Shown: piece after piece, positions 37,315 through 46,882 of the stretch
Position numbering within the stretch: the first letter of the stretch is position 1
Layout of the letters: every line of letters begins with the position of its first letter
Source: Paracoccus onchidii
GTDB taxonomy: Bacteria; Pseudomonadota; Alphaproteobacteria; Rhodobacterales; Rhodobacteraceae
Direction: 5' to 3'
NCBI RefSeq assembly: GCF_028294535.1
Contig: NZ_JAQBIE010000003.1
Coordinates: forward strand, 1-64,000
DNA: 64,000 nt
Notes under the pieces: generated by a model
What the model was told of the DNA's origin: nothing
Databases searched by the model: none
The model's input: only the letters and a program-made list of their open reading frames with translations
Program-made: the position numbers and the translations under genes

Positions 37315-40237
37315 TCAGACGGCTCCCTTCCTTGTCATAAAAGACCGGATCCACGATCCGCCCCTTCAACACCTCTCCTGATGGCAGGGGAAACTCCAGC
37401 ACCTGCCCCATGCGTTCGGGACCGTGGCGCACCAGGGCCATGGCAATCGGATGCCCAAGCGTCGGCGAATGATAGCTAGAGGTCACGCGCCCCTGTGTCT
37501 TGCGCTGACCATTCGCGTTCACCCCTTCGTCCACCGCACAGGCACCGTCAGGAATGACCCGGCCGTCCAGACTTTCCAACCCGACCAGCTGCCAGCGCGA
37601 CCGATCTGTCATATGGCTGCGCGACTGCGCCCGCTTGCCGATATAATCGGTCTTCTTCTTCGAGATCGCCCAGCCAAGGCCCAGATCCTGCGGAATGATC
37701 GTGCCGTCCGTTTCATCCCCGATCATGATAAAGCCCTTCTCGGCCCGCATGACATGCATGGCTTCGGTTCCGTAAGGCGTGATGCCCAGATCGCGCCCGA
37801 CCTCGTGCAGTTTTTCCCACAGCTCCAATCCGCGATTGGCGGGCACCGCGATTTCATAGCTAAGTTCGCCCGAAAAGCTGATCCGATAGACCCGCGCCGG
37901 AATATCAGCGATTTCGCCTTCGCCCCAAGACATGAAGGGCAACGCATCCTGCGACAGATCAAAGCTGCCCGATAGCCGCTGCAAGAGCTGGCGCGCCTGA
38001 GGTCCGGCGACGGCAATCTGCGCCCATTGCTCGGTCACGTTGGCGGTGTAAACCTGCCAGTCCCACCATTCGCATTGCAGCCAGTCTTCCATATGGCCAT
38101 GGATGTGATCCGCGCCGCCGGTCGTGGTGTGGCACAGCCAGGTATCTTCGGTCAGGCGCACCACCACGCCATCATCCATCAGAAAGCCGTTTTCATTGCA
38201 CATCAACCCGTACCGGCAGCGCCCGACCGGCAGGGTGGACATCATGTTGGTATACATCATGTCAAGGAAGCGCCCGGCATCAGGCCCCTTGACGACAATC
38301 TTGCCAAGGGTCGAGGCATCCAATGTGCCGACCCCTTGTCGCACAGCCTTGATTTCGCGATTGACCGCCGCATGCCGATCTTCGCCCGCGGCGCAATAGC
38401 AATAGGCGCGCCGCCATTGACCCACCGGCTCCCAGGACGCTCCATGGTGTTCATGCCAGGAATGCATCGGGGTCTTGCGCAGTGGTTGAAACGTATCGGC
38501 GCGTGCATCAGCGGCGATCGTGGCCAGTGTCAGCGGTGTATATGGCGGCCGGAAAGTTGTCGTCCCGGTTGCCGGAATGGGTTGGTCAAGCGCCTTGGAC
38601 AGCACCGCAAGCCCGTTGATATTGCTGACCTTCCCCTGGTCGGTTGCCATGCCAAGCGTCGTGTAGCGCTTGGTATGTTCCACACTGACATAGCCTTCGC
38701 GGGCGGCCAGTTCGACATCGCTGACCTTGACGTCGTTTTGATAATCAAGCCACATCTTCGAGCGCAGCTTGTAGGGCGCACCTTGCGGCATGCACCAGAC
38801 GGGCCTGGTCGCAGCTTCGCGCCGTTCAAGGTTGCCCGCGCAGCGCAGCTCGCCATTCGCGGCGCCAACCGCCGTCACATTGCCGCGACCATCGCCCCCC
38901 AGCGGCGGGCGTTCGGAATTCGGGCGGAACATCGCCTGATCCTTATCCCACAGCAATTTGCCGCCGCAATGGCTCCATAGATGCACGACCGGCGACCAGC
39001 CGCCCGACATGGCCACGACATCACAATCGATTGCGCCGGTCGGCTTGCCATCGCCGGCCTGATCGCACAGCACGACCGCTTCGACATGCCGCCCGCCTTT
39101 TACCTTGGCGATTGCGCTGCCGGTCAGAACCGCGATGTTGCGGGCACGCACGGCCTGAGGCAGATCGCCATCCGCGACATTGCGCGCATCAATGACCGCC
39201 GCCACATCCAGTCCGGCATCATGCGCCACCAGCGCGGTGCGATATGCGTCGTCATTATTCGTGACCACCACGATCCTTTGCCCCGGCGCCACACCATAGT
39301 TTGCGATAAAGTCACGCGCAGCCGATGCCAGCATCACGCCCGGAACATCATTGCAGGCGAAGCTGAGCGGACGTTCCAAAGCACCGGTCGCCACGATGAC
39401 ATGCCCCGCCCTGATCCTCCACAGGCGCTGACGCGGAATACCTTGTTGGGGATCATGGTCGGCAAGCGCCTCGCGGGCCAGAAGATAGCCATGATCATAC
39501 AGACCGGTCGCCATCGTATTGCGACGCATGGTCACATTCGGCATGGCCCGCAAATCCGCCAACAACGCATCGATCCGGGCCTGACCTTCGGGATGATCGA
39601 CCGGGCTGCGTCCGCCCCACACCGGGTCCTGTTCCAGCACAACGACCGTCTGGCCGTTCCTTGCGGCCTCGACGGCGGCACCCAACCCTGCAATTCCACC
39701 CCCGACAACGACCAGATCGGCATGGGCATAAGCCTGTTCATATCGATCAGGATCGGCCTCGGTCGGCGCGGCGCCAAGACCGGCACTGCGCCGGATGATC
39801 GGCTCGAACACATGTTTCCAGAAGGGCCGCGGATGGATAAAGGTTTTGTAATAGAACCCCGCCGGCAGCATCGGCGACAACCAGTTATTGACCGCACCGA
39901 TATCGGCATCCAGCGACGGCCAGCAGTTCTGGCTTTTCAGGGCCATACCCGGCACCAGCGACGTTGTGGTCGCACGTTGGTTGGGTTCGAAGCGTCCCCC
40001 CTGCCCCAGACCGAACAGGGCATTGGGCTCCTCTGCGCCGCTGGCAACGGGACCGCGTGGCCGATGATACTTGAACGACCGCCCCATCATCATCTGGCCA
40101 TTCGACAACAGCGCCGAAGCCAGGGAATCACCCTGCAGTCCACGCAGCGTCCGACCGTCAAAGCGGAACGGGATCTGAAACGCGCGATCGATAAGGCGGC
40201 CACCCGAAGGCAGGCGGAAAGGAGGCGTGTGTGTCAT
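37307..40237 (-). CDS. soxA: Sarcosine oxidase subunit alpha
   Basis: A 976-residue subunit. An N-terminal 2Fe-2S-like fold (about 15-100, FDGRTLRGLQGDSLASALLSNG) is followed by an NAD-binding Rossmann domain with VVGGGIAGLGAAVEAARNG near 175. The C-terminal half is a GcvT-like tetrahydrofolate-binding domain (from about 590, with VVKGPDAGRFLDMMYTN and EIAVPANRGLELWEKL). The complex demethylates sarcosine to glycine, passing the methyl carbon to THF as methylene-THF and making H2O2. The start overlaps the soxD stop as ATGA. Confidence 0.96.
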   Translation of the reverse strand: MTHTPPFRLPSGGRLIDRAFQIPFRFDGRTLRGLQGDSLASALLSNGQMMMGRSFKYHRPRGPVASGAEEPNALFGLGQGGRFEPNQRATTTSLVPGMALKSQNCWPSLDADIGAVNNWLSPMLPAGFYYKTFIHPRPFWKHVFEPIIRRSAGLGAAPTEADPDRYEQAYAHADLVVVGGGIAGLGAAVEAARNGQTVVVLEQDPVWGGRSPVDHPEGQARIDALLADLRAMPNVTMRRNTMATGLYDHGYLLAREALADHDPQQGIPRQRLWRIRAGHVIVATGALERPLSFACNDVPGVMLASAARDFIANYGVAPGQRIVVVTNNDDAYRTALVAHDAGLDVAAVIDARNVADGDLPQAVRARNIAVLTGSAIAKVKGGRHVEAVVLCDQAGDGKPTGAIDCDVVAMSGGWSPVVHLWSHCGGKLLWDKDQAMFRPNSERPPLGGDGRGNVTAVGAANGELRCAGNLERREAATRPVWCMPQGAPYKLRSKMWLDYQNDVKVSDVELAAREGYVSVEHTKRYTTLGMATDQGKVSNINGLAVLSKALDQPIPATGTTTFRPPYTPLTLATIAADARADTFQPLRKTPMHSWHEHHGASWEPVGQWRRAYCYCAAGEDRHAAVNREIKAVRQGVGTLDASTLGKIVVKGPDAGRFLDMMYTNMMSTLPVGRCRYGLMCNENGFLMDDGVVVRLTEDTWLCHTTTGGADHIHGHMEDWLQCEWWDWQVYTANVTEQWAQIAVAGPQARQLLQRLSGSFDLSQDALPFMSWGEGEIADIPARVYRISFSGELSYEIAVPANRGLELWEKLHEVGRDLGITPYGTEAMHVMRAEKGFIMIGDETDGTIIPQDLGLGWAISKKKTDYIGKRAQSRSHMTDRSRWQLVGLESLDGRVIPDGACAVDEGVNANGQRKTQGRVTSSYHSPTLGHPIAMALVRHGPERMGQVLEFPLPSGEVLKGRIVDPVFYDKEGSRLNG

Positions 40238-40569
40238 TCGGCAGCGTTCCGGTCAAAGGTCCAGTCGGGATAGGATTGGCGGATGGCATTCACGATGTCT
40301 TCGGGTGGCCCATATGATTGGGTCGTATATGCGCCGAAAACCCTCAGGGTGGCGGTGTCACGTGCAACATGGAACCATTTTCCACAGCCATATGAATGGC
40401 GCCAACGTTCGATATGGGCGCCCTTCGGGTTCTTTCGGGCGAACAGATAGGCCTCGAATTCATCATCCGCACCCTCGGGTCCGACGCGTTTCAGATGCGC
40501 CTCGCCGCCGGGATGAAATTCGGTTTCTTCGGCAGTGATGCCGCAACAGGGACATGTCAGGGCCAGCAT
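40234..40569 (-). CDS. soxD: Sarcosine oxidase subunit delta
   Basis: A 111-residue zinc-binding subunit. Ligands are visible as CPCCG near residue 6-10, EFHPGGEAH near 17-25 and YGCGKWFHVARDT near 60. The motif AYLFARKNPKGAHIERWRH is the family core. An AAGGA site lies 9 bases before the ATG. The C-terminus has about 15 more residues than the shortest homologs (DIVNAIRQSYPDWTFDR). Gap to the preceding small gene is 130 bases and holds a GC-only hairpin. Confidence 0.94.
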   Translation of the reverse strand: MLALTCPCCGITAEETEFHPGGEAHLKRVGPEGADDEFEAYLFARKNPKGAHIERWRHSYGCGKWFHVARDTATLRVFGAYTTQSYGPPEDIVNAIRQSYPDWTFDRNAAE

Positions 40570-40624
40570 TCAGGAATCCTTGTGCGGTTGGAGAATGGGG
40601 GCAGATGATATGCAGACATGACAA

Positions 40625-40649
40625 GGCCGGGGACGGGCTGCCCCCGGCC
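40625..40649 (-). other. GC-only 8-bp hairpin upstream of soxD
   Basis: GGCCGGGG (40625-40632) and CCCCGGCC (40642-40649) enclose a nine-base loop. On the minus strand only TTGT follows, so termination would be partial at best. It lies 51 bases after the end of the small membrane protein gene and 55 bases before soxD. It could set different levels for soxB and soxDAG. Confidence 0.5.
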
Positions 40650-40699
40650 AGTGTCGTTGCAGGCCCATGCGCGGAAGATCGCATGAGCTTGCGAAGCGA

Positions 40700-40906
40700 T
40701 CAGTTGTCTTGTGTCGCAGACTCGGGCTGTGCCGGAGCGGTATCTGCGGGCATGCCTTCGACGGGTGCTGCCCCCTCGGCGACAGGCGCCTCGGCATCGG
40801 TCGCAACATCGCCGTCACCGCCTGCCATGAAGAAGAACAGCAATGCGACCACGACAACGACCGCACCGACGATGAAATACAATCCGTTGTTTTTTCCTTC
40901 GGCCAT
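40700..40906 (-). CDS. Small single-helix membrane protein in the sox operon
   Basis: A 68-residue protein: a short charged start (MAEGKNN), one strong membrane helix (about 8-27, LYFIVGAVVVVVALLFFFM), then an acidic Ala/Pro/Asp/Glu tail (28-68) with no Lys or Arg. It has an AAAGGA ribosome-binding site 6 bases upstream of the ATG, so translation is likely. It lies between soxB and soxD on the same strand with gaps of 91 and 130 bases. No known family recognised. It might anchor or signal at the membrane, but this is a guess. Confidence 0.72.
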   Translation of the reverse strand: MAEGKNNGLYFIVGAVVVVVALLFFFMAGGDGDVATDAEAPVAEGAAPVEGMPADTAPAQPESATQDN

Positions 40907-40997
40907 CGGAATTCCTTTCGGTCATAGGGTTGGTAAACACCCAATCCGACCGCCCGCGCCAAGGTTCCCGCGATGTTTTGCATGCGCAACTCTCCGC

Positions 40998-42263
40998 CTA
41001 ATGCGCCACACCGGCGGCCACCGATTCATCAATGAAGCGCCCTTCGCGAAACCGGTTCAGACCGAAATCTGCAGCAAGTGCACCCGGCTGCCCATTGGCG
41101 ACCAGTTCCGCCATCGCCCAGCCCGACCCGGGTATCGCCTTGAACCCACCGGTGCCCCAGCCGCAATTGACAAAGACATTCCCGACCGGCGTCGTTGACA
41201 GGATGGGCGAGCGGTCGCCCGTCATATCCACGATCCCGCCCCACTGGCGCAGCATCTTCAGGCGGCTGATCATCGGAAAGGTCTCGACCAGCGCGCGGAC
41301 GGTTTCCTCGACATGGTGCCAGCTGCCGCGCTGGGTATAGTTGTTGAACCCGTCGGTGCCGCCACCAATCACCATTTCGCCCTTGTCCGATTGCGACAGA
41401 TAGCCATGGACGGTGTTGGCCATCACCACCACATCCATGCAGGGCTTGATCGGTTCACTGACCAGCGCCTGCAACGCGACGCTTTCGATCGGCAGGCGGA
41501 ACCCGGCCATCTCGGCCAACTGGCTGGAATGCCCGGCAACCACCATGGCCAGCTTTTCGCAGCCGATTCGTCCTTTCGAGGTATTGACGGCGCGCACCTG
41601 ACCGCCTTCGGTCTCGACGCCGGTCACCTCGCAGTTCTGGATGATATGCATCCCCATATCCGAACAGGCGCGGGCATAGCCCCAGGCCACGGCATCATGG
41701 CGCGCCGTGCCGCCACGTGCTTGCAGCAATCCCCCCAGAACCGGATAGCGCGGCCCGTCCAGGTTGATGATCGGCACCAGTTCCTTGACGCGCTGGGGGT
41801 CGATCCATTCGGTGCTGACACCTTGCAGATTGTTGGCATATACCGTGCGCTTGTAGCCACGCACCTCATGTTCGGTCTGGGCCAGCATGATCACCCCGCG
41901 CGGGCTGAACATGACGTTGTAGTTCAGTTCTTGAGACAGATTTTCATACAGTTTCAGCGCCTTGTCATAGATGGCCGCCGATGGATCCTGAAGATAGTTC
42001 GACCGGATGATCGTGGTGTTGCGACCGGTATTGCCGCCGCCCAGCCAGCCTTTTTCGATAACCGCCACATCGGTAATGCCGAAATTCTTGCCAAGGTAAT
42101 AGGCGGTGGCCAGGCCATGCCCCCCCGCGCCGACAATCACGACCTGATAGCGATCGCGCGGCTGAGGATTGGCCCAGGCCCGATTCCAGCCCTGATGTTG
42201 ACGCAACGCCTCGCGCGCAATGGCGAAAACGGAATAGCGGCCTGAGCGTGGCGCGGTCGGCAT
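40998..42263 (-). CDS. soxB: Sarcosine oxidase subunit beta
   Basis: A 421-residue flavoprotein of the DAO family. The FAD-binding motif VVIVGAGGHGLATAYYLG is near residue 43. GGGNTGRNTTIIRSN and the RHDAVAWGYARA segment (His about 189, the likely covalent FMN-linked residue by homology) mark the sarcosine oxidase beta group. C-terminal NCGWGTGGFKAIPGSGW closes the FAD site. ATG 42263 is preferred to ATG 42269, because AGGGGG (42271-42276) is better spaced; the difference is two residues. First gene of the sox operon, divergent from ccmI. Confidence 0.95.
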   Translation of the reverse strand: MPTAPRSGRYSVFAIAREALRQHQGWNRAWANPQPRDRYQVVIVGAGGHGLATAYYLGKNFGITDVAVIEKGWLGGGNTGRNTTIIRSNYLQDPSAAIYDKALKLYENLSQELNYNVMFSPRGVIMLAQTEHEVRGYKRTVYANNLQGVSTEWIDPQRVKELVPIINLDGPRYPVLGGLLQARGGTARHDAVAWGYARACSDMGMHIIQNCEVTGVETEGGQVRAVNTSKGRIGCEKLAMVVAGHSSQLAEMAGFRLPIESVALQALVSEPIKPCMDVVVMANTVHGYLSQSDKGEMVIGGGTDGFNNYTQRGSWHHVEETVRALVETFPMISRLKMLRQWGGIVDMTGDRSPILSTTPVGNVFVNCGWGTGGFKAIPGSGWAMAELVANGQPGALAADFGLNRFREGRFIDESVAAGVAH

Positions 42264-42306
42264 GGGCATCCCCCCTGGCTAAATTAACGACACAATGGCC
42301 GCAGGC

Positions 42307-42358
42307 CCGATGTCGCTCAAGGCATGATGCGGCAGATCAAATCAAAATGCGACATCGG
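42307..42358. promoter_or_regulatory. 10-bp inverted repeat between soxB and ccmI
   Basis: CCGATGTCGC (42307-42316) and its exact complement GCGACATCGG (42349-42358) are separated by 32 bases in the 249-base divergent region. The 42-base centre-to-centre distance equals about four helical turns, which would suit a looping repressor or two dimers. It could also be a long-loop RNA stem. Target gene and protein are unknown. Confidence 0.45.
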
Positions 42359-42518
42359 CGCAAATCATCCTGCCGGTTCTGACGCCCCGGGAATCGTCGG
42401 ATCCCATGACAAAGGCGTGAAACCCGCGACACCGCCCCCAAATTCCGCCCCATGCGGCAAGCCGACGCTTTCAGACAGGCGCGAAGCCTATTACAGGTGT
42501 GGCAACTGGAGGGATGCG

Positions 42519-43766
42519 ATGTTCTGGATTATCTGCGCCGCACTGTTGCTGATTGTTGCGGTGGCGATTCTTGCCCCTGTCTGGCGTCAGCGTGGCGACA
42601 ATGGCGAGACCGCGCCGGCGGCCTCGTTCGACATGAAGGTCTATCGCGATCAGATGCAAGAGGTCGAACGCGATCTGGAACGGGGAGTGATCGCCCCGGA
42701 CGAGGCCGAGCGTCTGCGCACCGAGATCGGGCGCAAGATTCTGGATGCCGATCGCAGAATGGCCGATGCACCGACCCAAAGAAAGGGAGGCGCCGTCATT
42801 GCCGCGATCACGGTGATGGCCATCATATCGGGCGGAGCGGTCGCGCTGTACCTGCGCGAAGGTGCGCCCGGCATGCCGGACCTGCCGATCGCCGAGCGCA
42901 TTGCCCAGGCACAACGCGCCTATGATGAACGCCCCGATCAGGCCACCGCGGAATCGCAGGCGCCCGCCCGCGCGCCCGTGACCGAGGCCGAGGCCGACCC
43001 GGAATATCTTGATCTGGTCGAACAGCTGCGCCGCGCAGTTGCGGAAAAGCCCGACGACCCTCAGGGCCTGACCCTGCTGGCCAATAGCGAAATGAGACTG
43101 GGAAACATTCCCGCCGCGCGTGATGCGCAGCAAAAACTGGTCGATCTGCGCCAAGACGAAGCCAGCGCCCAGGAACTGATGCAGCTTGCCGCATTGATGA
43201 TGGAAGCCGCTGGTGGGCTGATCACCCCACAGGCCGAGGAAGTGCTGGCCCGTTCGCTGCAAAAAGACCCGTCGCAACCGCAGGCACGCTATCTTCTGGG
43301 CATGTTGCAACTGCAAAATGGGCGCCCGGACCGCGCGTTCCCGATCTGGCGCGATCTGCTTGAGGCCGGCCCCGAGGATGCGCCATGGATCGGACCGATC
43401 CGCAACAGCATTCCCGATCTTGCCTGGCTTGCCGGAGAGCCGAATTACCAACCCCCCGCGCCTGCGGCCGGCAGCATGCCCACCCTGCCCGGCCCCGATC
43501 AGGACAGCATCGCTGCCGCCCGTGATCTCAGCCCGGAAGAACGGCAGGATATGATACAAAACATGGTCAGCCAGCTGGAAACCAGACTTGCCGAAGAAGG
43601 CGGCACGCCGCAAGAATGGGCGCGCCTGATTTCCTCGCTGGTCATTCTGGGGCAAACCGACCATGCACGCGACATCTGGGGCGAAGCCCAGCTACGCTTT
43701 GCGGCCTCGGCCGAGGCTCTGGCCCCGATCCGCGCCGCGGCACAAGACGCAGGACTGCTTGAATGA
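42519..43766 (+). CDS. ccmI: Cytochrome c-type biogenesis protein CcmI
   Basis: A 415-residue membrane protein of the cytochrome c maturation system I. It has an N-terminal membrane helix (1-19), a cytoplasmic coiled segment with [18 protein letters not shown] typical of CcmI, a second helix (about 89-110), and a periplasmic TPR region (about 155-415) that holds apocytochrome c. ATG 42519 has GGAGGG at 42508-42513; a longer frame starting at 42324 has no support. Other ccm genes are not nearby, which is common in Rhodobacteraceae. It overlaps ruvX as ATGA. Confidence 0.93.
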   Translation: MFWIICAALLLIVAVAILAPVWRQRGDNGETAPAASFDMKVYRDQMQEVERDLERGVIAPDEAERLRTEIGRKILDADRRMADAPTQRKGGAVIAAITVMAIISGGAVALYLREGAPGMPDLPIAERIAQAQRAYDERPDQATAESQAPARAPVTEAEADPEYLDLVEQLRRAVAEKPDDPQGLTLLANSEMRLGNIPAARDAQQKLVDLRQDEASAQELMQLAALMMEAAGGLITPQAEEVLARSLQKDPSQPQARYLLGMLQLQNGRPDRAFPIWRDLLEAGPEDAPWIGPIRNSIPDLAWLAGEPNYQPPAPAAGSMPTLPGPDQDSIAAARDLSPEERQDMIQNMVSQLETRLAEEGGTPQEWARLISSLVILGQTDHARDIWGEAQLRFAASAEALAPIRAAAQDAGLLE

Positions 43767-44230
43767 TCCACGAAGACCTTGCCCCGTTCCACGCCGAACT
43801 GCCCGCCTTTGGGGCGCTGGCCGGCCTCGATCTTGGCACCAAGACCATCGGCGTCGCCATCAGCGACAACATGCGCCAGGTGGCTTCACCGCTGACGGTG
43901 ATCCGGCGCAAGAAATTCACGCTGGACGCGGCCGAACTGCTGAAGATCGTGGCCGAGCGTGACATTGCGGGAATTGTCCTGGGCCTGCCGCGCAACATGG
44001 ATGGCAGCGAAGGTCCGCGTGCGCAATCCACGCGTGCCTTTGCCAGAAACCTGTCAGGGCTTACGCAGTTGCCGATTTCCTACTGGGACGAACGGCTTTC
44101 CACCGTTGCCGCCGAACGCGCCCTGTTGGAGGCGGACACGTCACGCCGCAAACGCGCCGAAGTCATCGATCAGGTTGCGGCCGGGTATATTCTTCAGGGT
44201 GCATTGGACCGGCTGCGGCATCTGGGCTGA
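43763..44230 (+). CDS. ruvX: Holliday junction resolvase-like protein RuvX (YqgF)
   Basis: A 155-residue RNase H-fold protein. The nuclease motifs [15 protein letters not shown] near residue 20 (catalytic Asp), [18 protein letters not shown] and [19 protein letters not shown] are present. Proteins of this family are linked to 16S rRNA processing and possibly DNA junction resolution. The start overlaps the ccmI stop as ATGA. A further conserved Asp in [15 protein letters not shown] completes the site. Confidence 0.94.
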   Translation: MIHEDLAPFHAELPAFGALAGLDLGTKTIGVAISDNMRQVASPLTVIRRKKFTLDAAELLKIVAERDIAGIVLGLPRNMDGSEGPRAQSTRAFARNLSGLTQLPISYWDERLSTVAAERALLEADTSRRKRAEVIDQVAAGYILQGALDRLRHLG

Positions 44231-44266
44231 GCACACGGCATCCATGCCTTTTCAGGAAACACTCGC

Positions 44267-44503
44267 ATGGCAGACAGCACCCCGATCTGGACGAGGGATG
44301 AACCTCAAAGCCCTTGCGTGAATATCTGCGTCATGCACCCGCATGAAGGGATCTGCGTCGGCTGCCTGCGCACGCTGGACGAAATCGCCGGTTGGGGCAG
44401 CATGCCCGCCGAAACCAGGCGGGACATCATGGCGCAACTGCCCGCGCGCAAATCCCTGCTGAAAAAGCGGCGTGGCGGAAAATCGGCGCGCCGCCCGACC
44501 TGA
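44267..44503 (+). CDS. DUF1289 domain protein
   Basis: A 78-residue protein with the family pattern SPCVNICVMHPHEGICVGC followed by LRTLDEIAGWGSM and RRDIMAQLPAR. The three Cys residues probably bind a metal ion. It has a basic C-terminal tail (LLKKRRGGKSARR). It is 36 bases after ruvX and probably in the same transcript. Function unknown; found widely in proteobacteria. Ends 15 bases before a convergent gene with no visible terminator. Confidence 0.86.
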   Translation: MADSTPIWTRDEPQSPCVNICVMHPHEGICVGCLRTLDEIAGWGSMPAETRRDIMAQLPARKSLLKKRRGGKSARRPT

Positions 44504-44518
44504 ACGATCAGGCCGCGA

Positions 44519-45337
44519 TCAGCGCAGGCCGCGCCATGTCACCATCAACGCATCGACAATATCACCGGCACGGGCAAGGACATGTTCCCGTTCCAGCGTC
44601 GGGGTAGCGGCCTGACGGTCCAGACGATCCAGCAACCGCATCATCCGGCGGCGATGTGTTCCGCTCCAGCGTTGCAACGGATCGGCCAGCAAACCGGCAA
44701 AGGTGGTGATCAAAGACGCCGCTACCGCCAACCCCACGCCTGTCATCACGATCTGCGCGGTCGAGGGTTCGGCCGGGAAAAGCCCGTTCCACACACGCCC
44801 CAGCCCTGACCCAAGCGCGAATTCCTCGATCGCGCGGGTTCGGGCGCGCAGCTCTGCTATGGGGCCGGCGAGGGAAATGACCCCCGGCGTGGTCGCGCGA
44901 AACATGAACGCGCCCAGGATAAGAACGATGGCCGACGTGGTGATTTCAGCAATCGCGTTCCGGGTTTCCGTATAACCACTCACGGCCCGGCGCATGGCCT
45001 TAGGGGCAGGCTTGTCCAGCAAGCCTTGTTCGACAAGCCCGTCCAGAAAGGCCGTCAGCTCCAGGTCAAGCCTGCGCCCGACATCCGAGGGCAGGAAGAT
45101 CCGCCGCGCGCCCAGCCATCGCGCTGCCCGGCACAATCGCAGCACGCCCAGCATCACCGCGCCCAGGCGGGTCAACAGAAAGACCGGGGACAACGCCACA
45201 TTTGCGGGCGCACGCAGCAAATCCAGACCGATCGCGGCACGATGCAATCTGACCGTGCCCCTGATGCCAAACTGCCGGGCCACGAACGCATCGACTGCCC
45301 TTCGTCGTGCAAGCTGCCTGTCGTCCATATCACCCAT
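44519..45337 (-). CDS. Uncharacterised membrane protein
   Basis: About 272 residues. The amphipathic N-terminus RRRAVDAFVARQFGIRGTVRLHRAAIG leads to a hydrophobic stretch (LLRAPANVALSPVFLLTRLGAVML, about 38-61). A central acidic/basic region follows, and then two membrane helices (about 130-150 ITTSAIVLILGAFMF, and about 198-220 IVMTGVGLAVAASLITTFAGLL). I think it resembles the DUF6635 group, not confirmed. ATG 45337 is chosen by composition; starts at 45328 and 45394 are possible and no site is strong. It is 107 bases downstream of the amino-acid ABC ATPase on the same strand. Confidence 0.65.
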   Translation of the reverse strand: MGDMDDRQLARRRAVDAFVARQFGIRGTVRLHRAAIGLDLLRAPANVALSPVFLLTRLGAVMLGVLRLCRAARWLGARRIFLPSDVGRRLDLELTAFLDGLVEQGLLDKPAPKAMRRAVSGYTETRNAIAEITTSAIVLILGAFMFRATTPGVISLAGPIAELRARTRAIEEFALGSGLGRVWNGLFPAEPSTAQIVMTGVGLAVAASLITTFAGLLADPLQRWSGTHRRRMMRLLDRLDRQAATPTLEREHVLARAGDIVDALMVTWRGLR

Positions 45338-45444
45338 GCCGGACCGCCCCATCCTGATCAACAGATAGTGGCTGCGGACGCCTTGTGCCAGCATCGGATC
45401 GCAGGATACCGGGATTTAGATCCGCCAATCCGGTGGCCGCGAAA

Positions 45445-46218
45445 CTAGAACGCGTTGCGTTCGTGATAGGTGCGCAGGAATGCCCTGATCCGCGCGTCAC
45501 GGGGATGATGCAAGATCGTCGAAGGCGTATCGACCGCCACCAATTCACCACCTTCGAGAAAGGCCACCTGATCGGCGACATGCGCCGCAAAGCCCATCTC
45601 GTGGGTGACGACCACCATCGTCATTCCTTCGCTGGCCAATGTCTTCATGACGCCCAGAACTTCGCCGACCAGCTCCGGGTCAAGCGCGCTGGTCGGTTCA
45701 TCAAACAACATCAACCGGGGTTCCATCGCAATGGCGCGGGCGATTGCGACCCGCTGTTGCTGACCACCGGACAGGCGCGCGGGGTGATTGCCCATCTTGT
45801 CGGCCATGCCAACCTTGCGAAGGGCTTCGGCGGCACGTTCCTCGGCATCGGGTTTGCGCAGCCCGCGCACGCGGATCAGCCCTTCGGCCACGTTCTGCTG
45901 GGCCGTCATATGCGGCCACAGATTGAATTGTTGGAACACCATGCCGATCGACCGGCGCATATCACGCAACCTGCGTCCCGACATCGGCTTGCCCGGCGCA
46001 TCATAGCCGATCATCTGCCCATCAATCAGGATTTTACCCGACTCGTAAGGTTCGAGAAAATTGATGCATCGCAGCAGCGTCGACTTGCCCGAACCCGACG
46101 GGCCGATCAGGCAAGTCACCTTGCCCGGAGGTATCGACAGGTCAATATCCTTCAGCGCCTGAAACGGACCATAGAACTTGTTGACCTTGCGGATCTCGAC
46201 TGCGGATGCCTGAACCAT
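45445..46218 (-). CDS. Polar amino-acid ABC transporter ATP-binding protein
   Basis: A 257-residue ABC ATPase. Walker A is GPSGSGKST near residue 38, signature [14 protein letters not shown], Walker [15 protein letters not shown]. The loop [15 protein letters not shown] and the closing [14 protein letters not shown] mark the GlnQ/HisP group. ATG 46218 has AAAGGG 7 bases upstream; a TTG farther upstream lies within that site. The gap to the permease is 1 base. Confidence 0.94.
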   Translation of the reverse strand: MVQASAVEIRKVNKFYGPFQALKDIDLSIPPGKVTCLIGPSGSGKSTLLRCINFLEPYESGKILIDGQMIGYDAPGKPMSGRRLRDMRRSIGMVFQQFNLWPHMTAQQNVAEGLIRVRGLRKPDAEERAAEALRKVGMADKMGNHPARLSGGQQQRVAIARAIAMEPRLMLFDEPTSALDPELVGEVLGVMKTLASEGMTMVVVTHEMGFAAHVADQVAFLEGGELVAVDTPSTILHHPRDARIRAFLRTYHERNAF

Positions 46219-46219
46219 C

Positions 46220-46882
46220 TCAGACCCTTTCAACCAGATGTTTGGTAATACGACGCTCCAATCGGCGCCCCAAGCGTGAGATCGCCTCGACCAGCCCCCA
46301 GAAAAACAGCGCCAGAACCAGATTCGCTTCGAGATAGCGGAATGTTTCGGTCGACATCCGGCTGACCTGATACATCAGTTCGGGCACGGTGATGATCGAC
46401 AGGATCACAGTTTCCTTGGTCAGAATGATCGAAAAATTGACCAGGGCCGGCAATGCCGAAACCAATCCCAGCGGCAATAGAATCCGACGGATAACGACCG
46501 GCTCGGCCATGCCGATGGCCCGCGCGGCCTCGATCTGCCCGACCGGAACCGCAGTAAAGCCCGATCGGAAAATCTCGGCAAAATAGGGGCTGCCATAGAT
46601 CGTCAGCCCCAGCAAACCGGCAGGCACAGCGTCCAGACGCAGGCCAATCAACGGTCCACCATAATACAGAACGAAAAGCTGAACCAGAAAGGGCGTGCCC
46701 CGGATGACCTCGATATAGGCCTGCAAGATCCAGCGCAGCGGCCTGCCCCCATAGCGTTGCGCCAGCGCGATCAGCAGACCCAACGCCATCCCCAGAAGGG
46801 TGCCAACCAGCCAGCAGAAGACAGTGGTTGCGAAACCGCGCAACAAAAGCGGTCCGTATTGCTGCAACACCCCGAAATCCAT
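46220..46882 (-). CDS. Polar amino-acid ABC transporter permease
   Basis: A 220-residue HisMQ-type permease with five helices. The N-terminal [20 protein letters not shown] and the EAA loop [22 protein letters not shown] are typical. The segment [18 protein letters not shown] is another family hallmark. ATG 46882 overlaps the stop of the preceding permease as ATGA. It pairs with that permease as a heterodimer. Confidence 0.94.
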   Translation of the reverse strand: MDFGVLQQYGPLLLRGFATTVFCWLVGTLLGMALGLLIALAQRYGGRPLRWILQAYIEVIRGTPFLVQLFVLYYGGPLIGLRLDAVPAGLLGLTIYGSPYFAEIFRSGFTAVPVGQIEAARAIGMAEPVVIRRILLPLGLVSALPALVNFSIILTKETVILSIITVPELMYQVSRMSTETFRYLEANLVLALFFWGLVEAISRLGRRLERRITKHLVERV

